DNA of 64,000 bases from assembly GCF_002176815.1 (NCBI RefSeq), contig NZ_CP021648.1:2984001-3048000 (forward strand), read 5' to 3'. The position numbers and the translations under genes are program-made. Origin of the DNA: Acidovorax sp. T1. GTDB taxonomy: Bacteria > Pseudomonadota > Gammaproteobacteria > Burkholderiales > Burkholderiaceae_C. Each line of letters starts with the position of its first letter. The stretch's first letter is position 1. This document shows positions 17,289 to 25,879 of this stretch, piece by piece. The notes beneath the pieces are model-generated. The model was given only the letters and a program-made list of their open reading frames with translations. It was not told the origin of the DNA and searched no databases.

Positions 17289-18373
17289 TTACAGGCGGGC
17301 GAACGGGTCGACCAGCGAGGCCAGCGTCACGGCACCTGGCGCCACGGTGCCCGCGCGGCGTGTGGCCTCGGGCGGCTCGTTGACCGGTGTGAGCGGCAGC
17401 GGCTGCATGCTGCGGCCATAGATGCGCTGCACGCGCTCTGCCAGCGTGGGGTGCGAGTCGAGCCAGCGCTCCATGGCGCCCGCGCCCGGCAGGTCCACCA
17501 GCAGCATGTGCTGCACCGCGGGGTGCGCCAGCCCCTGGTGGGTTGCGCGCTCGTAGCCTGCGGGGTGTCGCGCCGCTGCGCCATCACCTTGCGCAACACG
17601 CCGCCCAGGCCGTCGCGGCTGCGCGTCCATTGCACGGCGCGGGCATCGGCAAGGTATTCGCGCTGGCGCGACACGGCAGCCTTGAGCATGCGGCCTGCCA
17701 GCCAGCCGGCAAATCCCGCCAGCATGATGGCCGAGCCAAACAGCCATGCCAGGCCACGGCGCTCGCGCAGTTCGTCGCCAAAGTTGTAAACCAGCTCCAA
17801 CCCGAACACCATGCCCGCCAGGCGCATCTTCAGGCGCGTGTCGCCTTCGTGCAGGTGGCTCAGTTCGTGGGCCACCATGCCCTGCAGTTCCTCGCGCGTG
17901 AGGTGGTCAAGCGCGCCCTGGGTGACGGCCACCACGGCGTCGCTCGCGTCCCATCCGGCGGCGAAGGCGTTGATGGCTTCGGTGCGTGGCAGCACCATGA
18001 CCTGCGGCGGCGGCATGTGGGCCGCGATGCACAGTTCATCCACGACATTGCACAGGCGTTGCTCGGCATGCGACACGTTGGGCCGGGCCTCGCGCGCGCC
18101 AATGCGCTGGGCGAGCTTGACGCCACCCGCACGCAGGTTGGACGTTTCCACCCACCAGCCGCCAAGCACCAGCATCAGCGACACCCCCACGTTCACCGCC
18201 AAAAAACCGGCCGGAAACGGCAGATGCACCGGCAACACCGCCGCCATCAGCAGCCAGGCCACCACCAGCGCCCCATGCACGGCCGCCACCAGCACGGCCA
18301 CGGCCAGCGCAAAGGCGAGCAGCAGCCGCCGCGTTTCGCTGCGGGCGGTGTGCTGATGGTCCCAGAACCTCAT
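17289..18373 (-). pseudogene. M48 family metalloprotease with a frameshift
   Basis: The N-terminal frame (start 18373) encodes membrane helices and the zinc motif MVAHELSHLHEGDTR (HEXXH) with the third-ligand region REYLADARAVQ. Near 17562-17565 the C-terminal sequence moves to another frame, where HPAVQHMLLVDLPG and WLDSHPTLAERVQRIYG, typical M48 (HtpX-like) C-terminal motifs, continue to the stop at 17289. One base appears to be missing from the CCCC run in the coding strand. The protease acts at the inner membrane and is often encoded beside lemA, as here. It may be a true inactivating mutation, or a sequencing error in a homopolymer. Confidence 0.82.
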
Positions 18374-18395
18374 GGGGAAAGCTTACGCAGGTCGC

Positions 18396-18995
18396 CTATT
18401 GTCCGAACTGCACCCGGGGCGCGGCACGCTCTTCCTCGCTGCGCGTGGCTTGGAGCATGGGCGCAGAGGGAAAGCCCAGCAGCCGCGCCACCACGATGGC
18501 CGGAAACCGCGCGGCCTGGTCGTTGAAGTCGAGGACCTGGTCGTTGTAGGCCTGGCGCGCAAAACCCAGGCGGTTCTCGGTGCTGGTGAGTTCCTCGCTG
18601 AGCGACTGCATGGTGGTGTCGGCCTTGAGATCGGGGTAGTTTTCGGCCACCGCCATCAGGCGCCCCAGGCTGCCGCCCAGGGCCTGCTCAGCCACGGCCA
18701 GCGCCCCCAAGGCGCCCGCGCTGGTGGGCGCCGTCCGTGCTGCGGTGGCGGCCCTCTGCGCCTGGCCGCGCGCCTTGATCACCGCCTCCAGCGTAGCCGC
18801 TTCATGGGCCAGATAGCCGCGCGCCACTTCCACGAGGTTGGGCACCAGATCGTAGCGGCGCTTGAGTTGCACGTCGATCTGGGCAAAGGCATTGGCAATG
18901 CGGTTGCGCAACTGCACCAGCCGGTTGTAAACCGCAATGGCCCAGAGCACCAACGCAGCGATCACTGCCAGAACAATCCATGCAGTTGCCGACAT
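18396..18995 (-). CDS. lemA: LemA family protein
   Basis: The 199-residue protein has one N-terminal membrane helix (about residues 4-24) and a long helical coiled domain with the family motifs YNRLVQLRNRIANAFAQIDV, LKRRYDLVPNLVEVA and ENYPDLKA. LemA proteins have no firmly assigned molecular function and are frequently encoded next to M48 peptidases, as here. The gene precedes the M48 gene by 22 bases, so the two are likely cotranscribed. Confidence 0.94.
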   Translation of the reverse strand: MSATAWIVLAVIAALVLWAIAVYNRLVQLRNRIANAFAQIDVQLKRRYDLVPNLVEVARGYLAHEAATLEAVIKARGQAQRAATAARTAPTSAGALGALAVAEQALGGSLGRLMAVAENYPDLKADTTMQSLSEELTSTENRLGFARQAYNDQVLDFNDQAARFPAIVVARLLGFPSAPMLQATRSEEERAAPRVQFGQ

Positions 18996-19140
18996 ATCCC
19001 ACCTCCCGTTTGATTGAATGAGGGCATCTTAGCGGCCGAAGATGGCTTGGCTGAAACCGCCAATGCAGGCCGCAGTGCATGGTGCGCAGCCGCCAAAGCA
19101 GCGCACACAATGGATATGAATGAAAACAGGCTCAACCCAT

Positions 19141-19182
19141 TTATTGGCAAGCGTTAGCAGCTATGTAACTCATAGCAATCGC
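19141..19182 (+). repeat. Partial dispersed element downstream of the globin gene
   Basis: TTGGCAAGCGTTAGCAGCTAT and CATAGCAATCG match the right half of the dispersed element; the left half is degenerate. It lies in the gap between lemA and the globin gene, 12 bases beyond the globin stop. Confidence 0.7.
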
Positions 19183-19193
19183 ATCCTGCAAGC

Positions 19194-19625
19194 TCACACG
19201 CCCTTGTTGCGCATCCAGTCGGCCGTGCCCATGAAGCTCTCTTTCAGCCGCGCCCGCAAGTCCTGCGGCACGCCGGTTTCGCCCATGGCCTGGTCCATGC
19301 AGGCCACCCACTGGTCGCGCTCCTTGATGCCGATGGCAAACGGCATGTGGCGCGCACGCAGGCGGGGATGGCCAAACTGGTCGGTGTAGTACGACGGCCC
19401 GCCCAGCCAGCCGCACAGGAACATGAAGAGCTTTTGCCGCGCATCGGCCAGCTCGCTGCCGTGGGCGGCACGCAGTTCGGCGTAGCCGGGCTCCAGATCC
19501 ATGAGGTCGTAGAAGCGCTCGGTCAGCGCGCGCACGCGCTCTTCGCCGCCGATCCATTCAAAGGGCGTTTCTGCGGCTGCAGGGTTGGCACGATCTTCGT
19601 GCGTATCAAGGTTTGGATTATTCAT
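19194..19625 (-). CDS. glbO: Group II truncated haemoglobin
   Basis: The 143-residue protein has the two-on-two globin pattern of group II (trHbO): FMFLCGWLGGPSYYTDQFGHP and RARHMPFAIG, the latter providing the proximal His, then ERDQWVACMDQAM. Such proteins bind oxygen, nitric oxide or peroxide and are linked to oxygen or redox stress handling. It appears monocistronic, with a copy of the dispersed element at each end. The upstream copy occupies the probable promoter region. Confidence 0.95.
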   Translation of the reverse strand: MNNPNLDTHEDRANPAAAETPFEWIGGEERVRALTERFYDLMDLEPGYAELRAAHGSELADARQKLFMFLCGWLGGPSYYTDQFGHPRLRARHMPFAIGIKERDQWVACMDQAMGETGVPQDLRARLKESFMGTADWMRNKGV

Positions 19626-19629
19626 ATAA

Positions 19630-19690
19630 AAACCGGCTCAAGCGCAATGCTATCAAGCGCTGACAGCTATCAAATTAATACTAAAGCAAC
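19630..19690 (+). repeat. Dispersed element upstream of the globin gene
   Basis: AACCGGCTCAAGCGC, ATCAAGCGCTGACAGCTATC and AAATTAATA reproduce the element with changes in the left arm. It ends 26 bases before the stop of the FtsX-type gene, so it lies between the two minus-strand genes. Confidence 0.8.
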
Positions 19691-19716
19691 CATTTCGCAG
19701 CAAGGTCCGGCATCGC

Positions 19717-22236
19717 CTATTCCGCAGAACGCCGCAGTGTCTCTACCACGGGGCGGTTGAGCACATCGCGCAGCCCCCACCAGCCTGCGGCCAGAGCCAG
19801 CACGGCGCCCGCCAGGGCCCCGACCAGCGGCACCCAGGGCGCGGCGGTCCACGCGAAATCGAACACGTAGCGCGCCAAGGCCCAGCCCACGGCCACGGCC
19901 ACGCAGCTGGCCAAAAAGCCCGCGAGCAGGCCCACGCCCACCAGCTCGGCGCGCTGCACCTGGCGCAGCAGGCTGGCGCGGGCGCCCACGGCGCGCATGA
20001 TGGCGAACTCGCGCGCACGCTCCTCGCGCGTGGCCGTGACGGCGGCAAACAGCACCACCAGCCCGGCCGCCAGCGTGAAGGCAAACAAAAATTCGACCGC
20101 CTGGATCACCTGTTCCAGCACGCGCTGGATCTGGGCAATGGTGGCGCCCATGTCCACGTTGGTGATGTTGGGAAACTGGCGCACCAGCGCGTTGTCGAAC
20201 CCCGCCTTGTCGGGGGCCCGGAACGCGGCGAGGTAAGTCACCGGCACATCCTGCAGGTGGGCCACGGGGAACATCACGAAGAAATTGGCGCGCATGGAGC
20301 CCCAGTCCACCTTGCGCAGGCTGGTGATGCGGGCCTCGCTTTGCACGCCGCCCATGTCAAAACGCAGGCTGTCGCCCAGCCGCAGGCCCAGGGTTTGCGC
20401 AATGCCCTCTTCGACGCTGATGGCGCCCTCCTCGCCGGGTGTCCATTGGCCGGCTACCACCTGGTTGTGGCCGGGCGCATCGACGGCGTTGGAGAGGTTG
20501 AACTCGCGGTCCACCAGGCGCTTGGCGCGGTCTTCAACGTAGTTGTCGGGACCCACGGGCTGGCCATTCACGGCCAGCAGGCGGCCGCGGATCATGGGGT
20601 ACCAGTCGTAGCGGGCCACGCCCGCATTTTTGAGCACCTGCTGGAAGGCATCGGCCTGGTCGGGCATGACATTGATGACGAAGCGGTTGGGCGCGTCGGG
20701 CGGCGTGGCCTGGCGCCAGCTGGCAATCAGGTCGGTGCGCAGCAACACCAGCAGCACCAGCGCCAGCAGCCCCACGGCCAAGCTGCTGACCTGCACCACG
20801 GCATAGGCCGGGCGCGCCGAAATCTGCCGCGTGGCCAGCACCAGCCAGCGCGGCGCCGTGGATTCGTTGACGCTCTTGCGCAGCAGCTTCACCGCCACCC
20901 AGCTCAAGAGCGCAAACAGCGCCACGGCCCCGGCAAAGCCACCCACGGCGATCAGGCCCAGCACCAGATCGCTGCTCACGGCCAGCAGCAGTGCCGCAAA
21001 ACCGGCCACGCCCACCGCCAGCACGGCCAGAGAAACAGGTTTGAGCCCGCCCATGTCGCGCCGAATCACGCGCAGCGGCGGCACCTGGGCCAGCTGCAGC
21101 ACCGGCGGCAGCCCAAAGGCCAGCAGCAGCGTCAGGCCCATGCCCAGGCCAAACGCCACCGGCCACAGGCTGGGCGCGGGCAGGGCCGACTCCACCAGCC
21201 CGGCCAGCAGCAGCACGAACACGTTGTGCACCAGGTAGCCAAGCGCCACGCCCAGGGCACTGGCAAACAGGCCGATCAGCGCGAACTCGATGGTGTAGGC
21301 GCCCGCGATGGCGCGCTGGCTTTGGCCCAGCACGCGCAGCATGGCCGACGCATCGAGATGGTCGGCCGCAAAGCCCCGCGCCGCCAGCGCCACGGCCACG
21401 GCCGACAGCAGTGCCGCCAGCAGGGCCACCAGGTTGAGAAACTTCTGGGCGCGGTCCAGCGTCTGGCGCATTTCGGGGCGGCCGCTTTCGAGCGACTCGA
21501 CGCGCACGCCGTGCACTTCAGGCTTCTTGGCCTCGGCCGCAGCCCATTCGCTGAAAGCCTTGACGGCTGCGGGCGTTCCGGCCACGGCAAAGCGGTAGGT
21601 GATGCGGCTAGCCGGCTGCACCAGCCCGGTGGCCGGCACATCGGCCTGGTTAAGCAGGACGCGCGGCGCAAAGCTCATGAAGCCGGTGCCCCGGTCGGGC
21701 TCCACCACGATGATGCGGGCAATGCGCAGCTGCGCATCACCGAGCAGCAGCATGTCGCCCATCGACAGGCCCAGCGCTTCCAGCAAGGGGGCGTCCACCC
21801 ACACCTCGCCTGGCGCCGGAATATCGCTGGTGGCCTGCCCCAAGGCATCGGGCGAATCGGCCACCTGCAGGCTGCCGCGCAAGGGATAGCCCGGCTCCAC
21901 GCTCTTGAGGGCGACGAGCTTGGTGGCTCCGCCCTGCTGCTCGCTGGCCCGCCCCATGGTCGGAAAGCCCATGGTCGTCACCGTCTGCAGGCCCAGCGCC
22001 CGCGCGCGCTCGACAAAGGCGGGGGGCGTAGGGTTGTCGCTGGCCACCACGGCATCGCCGCCCAGCAGCTGCAGGGCGTCGCGCTGCAGCCCGCCTTGCA
22101 AGCGATCGGCAAAAAACCCCACCGACGTCAGCGCCGCCACCGCCAGGGTGACAGCCACGATGAGCAGGCGCAACTCTCCGGCGCGCAGGTCACGCGCCAG
22201 GGTGCGCAACCCCAGGCGAAAAAAGGACAGATTCAT
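19717..22236 (-). CDS. FtsX/MacB-type ABC transporter permease
   Basis: The 839-residue permease begins MNLSFFRLGLRTLARDLRAGELRLL and has about ten membrane helices arranged as two FtsX blocks, with large periplasmic domains after the first helix and in the middle. It resembles E. coli YbbP (about 800 residues), which partners the ATPase YbbA. No ATPase gene is next to it in this window. ATG 22236 was chosen because the frame further upstream lacks homology. The substrate is unknown; an envelope or lipid-related role is typical of the superfamily. Confidence 0.9.
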   Translation of the reverse strand: MNLSFFRLGLRTLARDLRAGELRLLIVAVTLAVAALTSVGFFADRLQGGLQRDALQLLGGDAVVASDNPTPPAFVERARALGLQTVTTMGFPTMGRASEQQGGATKLVALKSVEPGYPLRGSLQVADSPDALGQATSDIPAPGEVWVDAPLLEALGLSMGDMLLLGDAQLRIARIIVVEPDRGTGFMSFAPRVLLNQADVPATGLVQPASRITYRFAVAGTPAAVKAFSEWAAAEAKKPEVHGVRVESLESGRPEMRQTLDRAQKFLNLVALLAALLSAVAVALAARGFAADHLDASAMLRVLGQSQRAIAGAYTIEFALIGLFASALGVALGYLVHNVFVLLLAGLVESALPAPSLWPVAFGLGMGLTLLLAFGLPPVLQLAQVPPLRVIRRDMGGLKPVSLAVLAVGVAGFAALLLAVSSDLVLGLIAVGGFAGAVALFALLSWVAVKLLRKSVNESTAPRWLVLATRQISARPAYAVVQVSSLAVGLLALVLLVLLRTDLIASWRQATPPDAPNRFVINVMPDQADAFQQVLKNAGVARYDWYPMIRGRLLAVNGQPVGPDNYVEDRAKRLVDREFNLSNAVDAPGHNQVVAGQWTPGEEGAISVEEGIAQTLGLRLGDSLRFDMGGVQSEARITSLRKVDWGSMRANFFVMFPVAHLQDVPVTYLAAFRAPDKAGFDNALVRQFPNITNVDMGATIAQIQRVLEQVIQAVEFLFAFTLAAGLVVLFAAVTATREERAREFAIMRAVGARASLLRQVQRAELVGVGLLAGFLASCVAVAVGWALARYVFDFAWTAAPWVPLVGALAGAVLALAAGWWGLRDVLNRPVVETLRRSAE

Positions 22237-22310
22237 GGGTATGGACCTTAGCGCAATTGCGCCCCCAAAGTGGCTCTGGGGATTTGCCGCAGCCACTGCG
22301 GTGTTGCAAC

Positions 22311-23198
22311 TTACCCGACAGGTACCGGTGCGACAGGACGGGCCAGCGCCAGTTCGGGCTGCAGCACCAATCGGTCGGCGCCGCTGTAGCAAACGAAGCG
22401 CCGATTGGTTGCCCGGCCAATGGCGCACAGGCCAAGTTGCTGCGCCACGGCATGGCCCATCTGCGTCATGCCACTGCGCGACACCACGATGGGCACGCCC
22501 ATCTGCGCCGACTTGATGACCATCTCGCTAGTCAGCCGGCCCGTGGTGTAGAACACCTTGTCGCCCCCTGCCATGTCACCATCCTGCATCCACATCCAGC
22601 CGGCGATGGTGTCGATGGCGTTGTGCCGGCCCACGTCTTCCACGAACGTGAGCAGCTCTTCGCCGCGAAACAGCGCACAGCCATGCACCGAGCCGGCAGA
22701 CTTGTAAGTGCTTTCCTTGAGGCGGATGGCGTTGACGATGCCATAGAGCTGCGCCTGCGTGAGCTGCGCTGCCGGCAGCTCGATGCGATCGACCTCGTCC
22801 ATGAGCCCGCCAAACACGCTGCCCTGCCCACAACCGGTGGTCACCACCTTGCTGGCGGTGCGCTCTTCGATGCGTGCAATGCCGTGGCGCGTGCGCACGG
22901 CGGCGGCGTGGACCTCCCAATCGACCGTGATGGATTCGATGTCCAAAACCGACTCCACCAGCCGCTGGTTGCGCAGGTAGCCCAGCACCAACAACTCGGG
23001 TTGCGCGCCCAACGTCATGAGGGTGACGAGCTCGCGCTTGTCCACGTAGACGGTGAGCGGCCGCTCAGCCGGAATCTGCACCTGCTCGCGCTCGCCCAGT
23101 TCATTGACAACCTCCACGCCGTGAGTGAGGGGCGCCTGGGCTTGCGTAAGACGCGGCAGGGCTGGCACAACAGAAGCGGGGTGCGAAGAACGTTTCAT
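22311..23198 (-). CDS. fdhD: Formate dehydrogenase sulfurtransferase FdhD
   Basis: The 295-residue FdhD/NarQ-type protein transfers sulfur to the molybdenum cofactor so that formate dehydrogenases become active. Conserved blocks are FGGLMDEV, EDVGRHNAIDTIAGW and SEMVIKSAQMGVPIVVSRS. The conserved loop reads TTGCGQGS with Cys123; E. coli FdhD has a second Cys three residues later that is absent here. A terminator lies upstream, between it and the membrane formate dehydrogenase operon, so it probably has its own promoter. It is likely to serve both formate dehydrogenases encoded here. Confidence 0.95.
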   Translation of the reverse strand: MKRSSHPASVVPALPRLTQAQAPLTHGVEVVNELGEREQVQIPAERPLTVYVDKRELVTLMTLGAQPELLVLGYLRNQRLVESVLDIESITVDWEVHAAAVRTRHGIARIEERTASKVVTTGCGQGSVFGGLMDEVDRIELPAAQLTQAQLYGIVNAIRLKESTYKSAGSVHGCALFRGEELLTFVEDVGRHNAIDTIAGWMWMQDGDMAGGDKVFYTTGRLTSEMVIKSAQMGVPIVVSRSGMTQMGHAVAQQLGLCAIGRATNRRFVCYSGADRLVLQPELALARPVAPVPVG

Positions 23199-23311
23199 GG
23201 GGTCAATATACGCACTAGCCGCTTATACGTAATAGCGCGTGGACTCTTGGTGGCTGGTTGCGCCGGCGCCGGGACGCCCTGCGCACTGTCCGCAAGGCGT
23301 CGGTCCCGCCA

Positions 23312-23348
23312 CAAAAAAAGCCGCGCTCACAAAGTGGGCACGGCTTTC
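23312..23348 (-). terminator. Intrinsic terminator of the membrane formate dehydrogenase operon
   Basis: On the minus strand GAAAGCCGTGC pairs with GCGCGGCTTT around a short loop and is followed by a run of seven T. It lies just after the stop of the small secreted protein at 23367 and before fdhD. Confidence 0.8.
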
Positions 23349-23366
23349 ATCCAGGCGATGGCTGCC

Positions 23367-23759
23367 TCAGGACTTGGGCGCCGACGCAGCTGCCGCAGCA
23401 GGCACCAGCGTGCTGGGCGGGCTGCTGGCGGTGCCTGGTGGCGAATGCGCGCCAGCCGCTTCAACGGGCTTGGCAGCTGGCGGTGTGTAAGCGAAGGGGC
23501 CGGGGTCGGTACAGCCCGAACCAACAGCAGTGGCTGGCTTTGCCGACGGCGTCGTCTTTCGATAGTGGGCTGCCACGCGGTCTTGCGACTGGCACAGTTT
23601 GTAGTTGTCCACCTTGCCAGCCCATGCGGCCTTGGCGGCGGCTTCTGCCGCTTTGGCAGCCGCTTCAGGCGAGGGAGCGGGCAGCTTGGCCGATGCCAGC
23701 GTACAAACGCTGGCCGCGCAAAGCGCCAGCAAAGAGGAACGGGAAAAGTGCATCATCAT
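23367..23759 (-). CDS. Small secreted protein of unknown function
   Basis: I do not recognise a characterised family. From ATG 23759 the product has about 130 residues, with an N-terminal signal peptide (HFSRSSLLALCAASVCTLASA), then an Ala-rich helix, a central block with WAGKVDNYKLCQSQDRVAAHY and a second cysteine, and a Pro/Ala-rich tail. It is probably periplasmic with one disulfide. It follows the cytochrome subunit gene directly and precedes the terminator, so it belongs to the formate dehydrogenase operon. The start is one of three successive ATG codons. Confidence 0.7.
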   Translation of the reverse strand: MMMHFSRSSLLALCAASVCTLASAKLPAPSPEAAAKAAEAAAKAAWAGKVDNYKLCQSQDRVAAHYRKTTPSAKPATAVGSGCTDPGPFAYTPPAAKPVEAAGAHSPPGTASSPPSTLVPAAAAASAPKS

Positions 23760-23770
23760 GGGGCGAAACC

Positions 23771-24988
23771 TCATACCTGCGCGGGCTGGCCCGCTGATGG
23801 TGTTGCGGCAGCATTGGCCGCCGGTTGGCTGGCGCTGCGTTGACGGGGAATCTTGCCTGCCTGGACATCGTCGTACCAGAGCTCATGGTGCTCTTTCGCC
23901 CATGCCTCGCTCACGTAGCCCGTCTTCATGGCCTTGTAGGCGCCTCGCATGCCCACGGTGCCCATGTAGATATGGCCGCAGATCAGCGCCATCATCCAGA
24001 TGGCCAGGGTGGCGTGGATCATGTGGGCGATCTGCATGTCGCCACGCACGTCACCAAAACCAGGAATCAGCTTGTCGAGCACCAGACCCGTTGCCACCAC
24101 CAAGATGCCCGGGATGGTGATGCCCCACCAGAACAGCCCCTTTTCACCCGCGTTAAAACGGTGCGAAGGCACCTGGTGGTCACCGCCGCCCAGCATGCCG
24201 CCGCCCTTGCTGAGCCAGACGATATCGGCGCGGTTGGCGATGTTGTCCTTCACAAACGTGAGGATGATGACCAGCAGCGAAACGGCAAACAGGGGGCCCA
24301 TGAAGTTGTGCACGTTCTTGAGCGCGTAGGTCAGCCAGCCAAAGAGCGTGCTGCCGATAATCGGCAGCAGAAAGAACTTGCCAAACGCCATCACAATGCC
24401 CGAAATCGCCAGCGCAATGAATGCGCCGGCATTGGCCCAGTGCGCCGCGCGTTCAAACGGGGTGAAGCGCTCGATCTTGCGGCCTGATTCGGGATGCTCG
24501 TGCCCCATGGCTCCCTTGGTGAAATAGAAAATCGCCAAGGCCAGCAACACCAGGCTCAGCAAGGCAGCACCATAGGGAATGATCCACTGGTTGCGCACCT
24601 GGCGCCATGCCTCACCTGCATTGGTGAAACGCGAGCCGGGGTACTCCACAAAAGGCTGGATCAGATTGCCCGCTTCGGGCGCCTGGGTCTTGGGCAGGCT
24701 GCTGTAGCCCGTCACGCCCTGCCCCACCTGGCGCCACATGGGCGCGTTGTTGCCGGGCTGCACCTTCATGCGCTCGCCGTTGGTCTGCTCGGCGTACTGC
24801 GGGTCGGCGCTGGCGTCGGGTTTGACCTGAAAGATGCTCTGGCTCTGGATGCCTCCGGTTGCAGCGGGGGTAGCCGGTGCAGCGGTTGCAGGCGCAGCAG
24901 CGGCATCCGGCGCTGCCGGAGCCTGGGCGCCCGCAGGCCCCCAGGCCAGGCCAGCCGCCAAAGCCAGGGTCCACACGATGTGTTTCAT
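23771..24988 (-). CDS. fdoI: Formate dehydrogenase cytochrome b subunit
   Basis: The 405-residue subunit starts at ATG 24988 with a signal peptide (MKHIVWTLALAAGLAWG), has an Ala/Pro-rich periplasmic part to about residue 130, then about five membrane helices. The core matches the cytochrome b556 gamma subunit family: ERAAHWANAGAFIALAISG, LKNVHNFMGPLF and MIHATLAIWMMALICGHIY, where histidines ligate haem b. It anchors the periplasmic enzyme and passes electrons to quinone. The N-terminal extension makes it about 190 residues longer than E. coli FdoI and resembles other betaproteobacterial forms. Confidence 0.93.
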   Translation of the reverse strand: MKHIVWTLALAAGLAWGPAGAQAPAAPDAAAAPATAAPATPAATGGIQSQSIFQVKPDASADPQYAEQTNGERMKVQPGNNAPMWRQVGQGVTGYSSLPKTQAPEAGNLIQPFVEYPGSRFTNAGEAWRQVRNQWIIPYGAALLSLVLLALAIFYFTKGAMGHEHPESGRKIERFTPFERAAHWANAGAFIALAISGIVMAFGKFFLLPIIGSTLFGWLTYALKNVHNFMGPLFAVSLLVIILTFVKDNIANRADIVWLSKGGGMLGGGDHQVPSHRFNAGEKGLFWWGITIPGILVVATGLVLDKLIPGFGDVRGDMQIAHMIHATLAIWMMALICGHIYMGTVGMRGAYKAMKTGYVSEAWAKEHHELWYDDVQAGKIPRQRSASQPAANAAATPSAGQPAQV

Positions 24989-24996
24989 GGCGGGCC

Positions 24997-25233
24997 TCAC
25001 TTGGACTGGGAGCGGGTGTATTCGTTCTGGCCGTACTGCTGGCGCGCCTTCAGCTGCTGCTCCCAGCTGGTCTTGTCGCCCGCCTTCCAGCCCGGCTGGG
25101 TGAAATTGCTGCCGGTGCCCGCGTAAGGTGCAGCGTCTTGCTTCACACCGCCACCGGTCTGGGGCTTTTCGGAGCAGGCGGCCAGGCCGGCAAGGGCCAA
25201 CACCGCTGTCAGGATGAGGGTTACGCGCTTCAT
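24997..25233 (-). CDS. Small lipoprotein of the formate dehydrogenase operon
   Basis: The 78-residue product starts at ATG 25233 and carries a lipoprotein signal ending LALAGLAAC, so Cys20 should be lipidated. The mature part is short and polar (WKAGDKTSWEQQLKARQQYG). Its ATG overlaps the stop of the iron-sulfur subunit gene by four bases, so it is translationally coupled. No function is known to me; position suggests assembly or stabilisation of the membrane-bound enzyme. Confidence 0.8.
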   Translation of the reverse strand: MKRVTLILTAVLALAGLAACSEKPQTGGGVKQDAAPYAGTGSNFTQPGWKAGDKTSWEQQLKARQQYGQNEYTRSQSK

Positions 25234-25850
25234 GACTTGGCTCCTGCAGGTGGCTGGGCACCCTTTTGCGTGCCATAGGCCGTGCCCCAGCCCCACACTT
25301 CGGCACCCTTGCCGCGCTGCACCACGCGGTTGCGGAAGATGTCGGCGACCACATCGCCGTCACCTGCCAGCAGGGCCTTGGTCGAGCACATTTCGGCACA
25401 AGCGGGCAGTTTGCCTTCGGCCAGACGGTTGCGGCCGTATTTCTCGAACTCTGCCTGGCTGCCGTTGACCTCTGGGCCACCGGCACAGAAGGTGCACTTG
25501 TCCATCTTGCCGCGCACGCCAAAGGTGCCTTGCGACGGAAACTGCGGCGCGCCAAACGGGCAGGCATAGCTGCAGTAGCCACAGCCAATGCAGACATCCT
25601 TGTCGTGCAGCACCACACCCTCTTCGGTGCGGTAAAAGCAGTTGACGGGGCAGACCGCCATGCAGGGCGCATCGCTGCAGTGCATGCAGGCCACCGAGAT
25701 CGATTTTTCGCCGGGCACCCCGTCGTTGAGGGTGACCACTCTGCGGCGGTTCACACCCCACGGCACCTCGTGCTCGTTCTTGCAGGCGGTGACGCAGCCG
25801 TTACATTCGATACAGCGCTCTGCATCGCAGATGAATTTCATTCGTGCCAT
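25230..25850 (-). CDS. fdoH: Formate dehydrogenase iron-sulfur subunit
   Basis: The 206-residue ferredoxin-type beta subunit has four cysteine groups typical of four [4Fe-4S] clusters: CIECNGCVTAC, CMHCSDAPCMAVCP, CIGCGYCSYACP and CTFC...CAEMC. It relays electrons from the molybdenum catalytic subunit to cytochrome b. It lacks the C-terminal membrane helix of E. coli FdoH, so anchoring must rely on the cytochrome subunit. The gene lies between the catalytic subunit (29-base gap) and the small lipoprotein (4-base overlap). Confidence 0.95.
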   Translation of the reverse strand: MARMKFICDAERCIECNGCVTACKNEHEVPWGVNRRRVVTLNDGVPGEKSISVACMHCSDAPCMAVCPVNCFYRTEEGVVLHDKDVCIGCGYCSYACPFGAPQFPSQGTFGVRGKMDKCTFCAGGPEVNGSQAEFEKYGRNRLAEGKLPACAEMCSTKALLAGDGDVVADIFRNRVVQRGKGAEVWGWGTAYGTQKGAQPPAGAKS

Positions 25851-25879
25851 TGTTCTGTCTCCTGGTCAGTGCTGCGCGC

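Noticed and set aside
20257..22251. Open frame of 664 codons opposite the FtsX-type permease.
   Set aside because: The low-complexity, His/Gln/Gly-rich translation is typical of a shadow frame; the minus strand encodes a coherent membrane protein.
23199..23240. Possible further copy of the dispersed element upstream of fdhD (ACTAGCCGCTTATACG).
   Set aside because: Only short pieces match and the AGCAGCTAT segment is absent.
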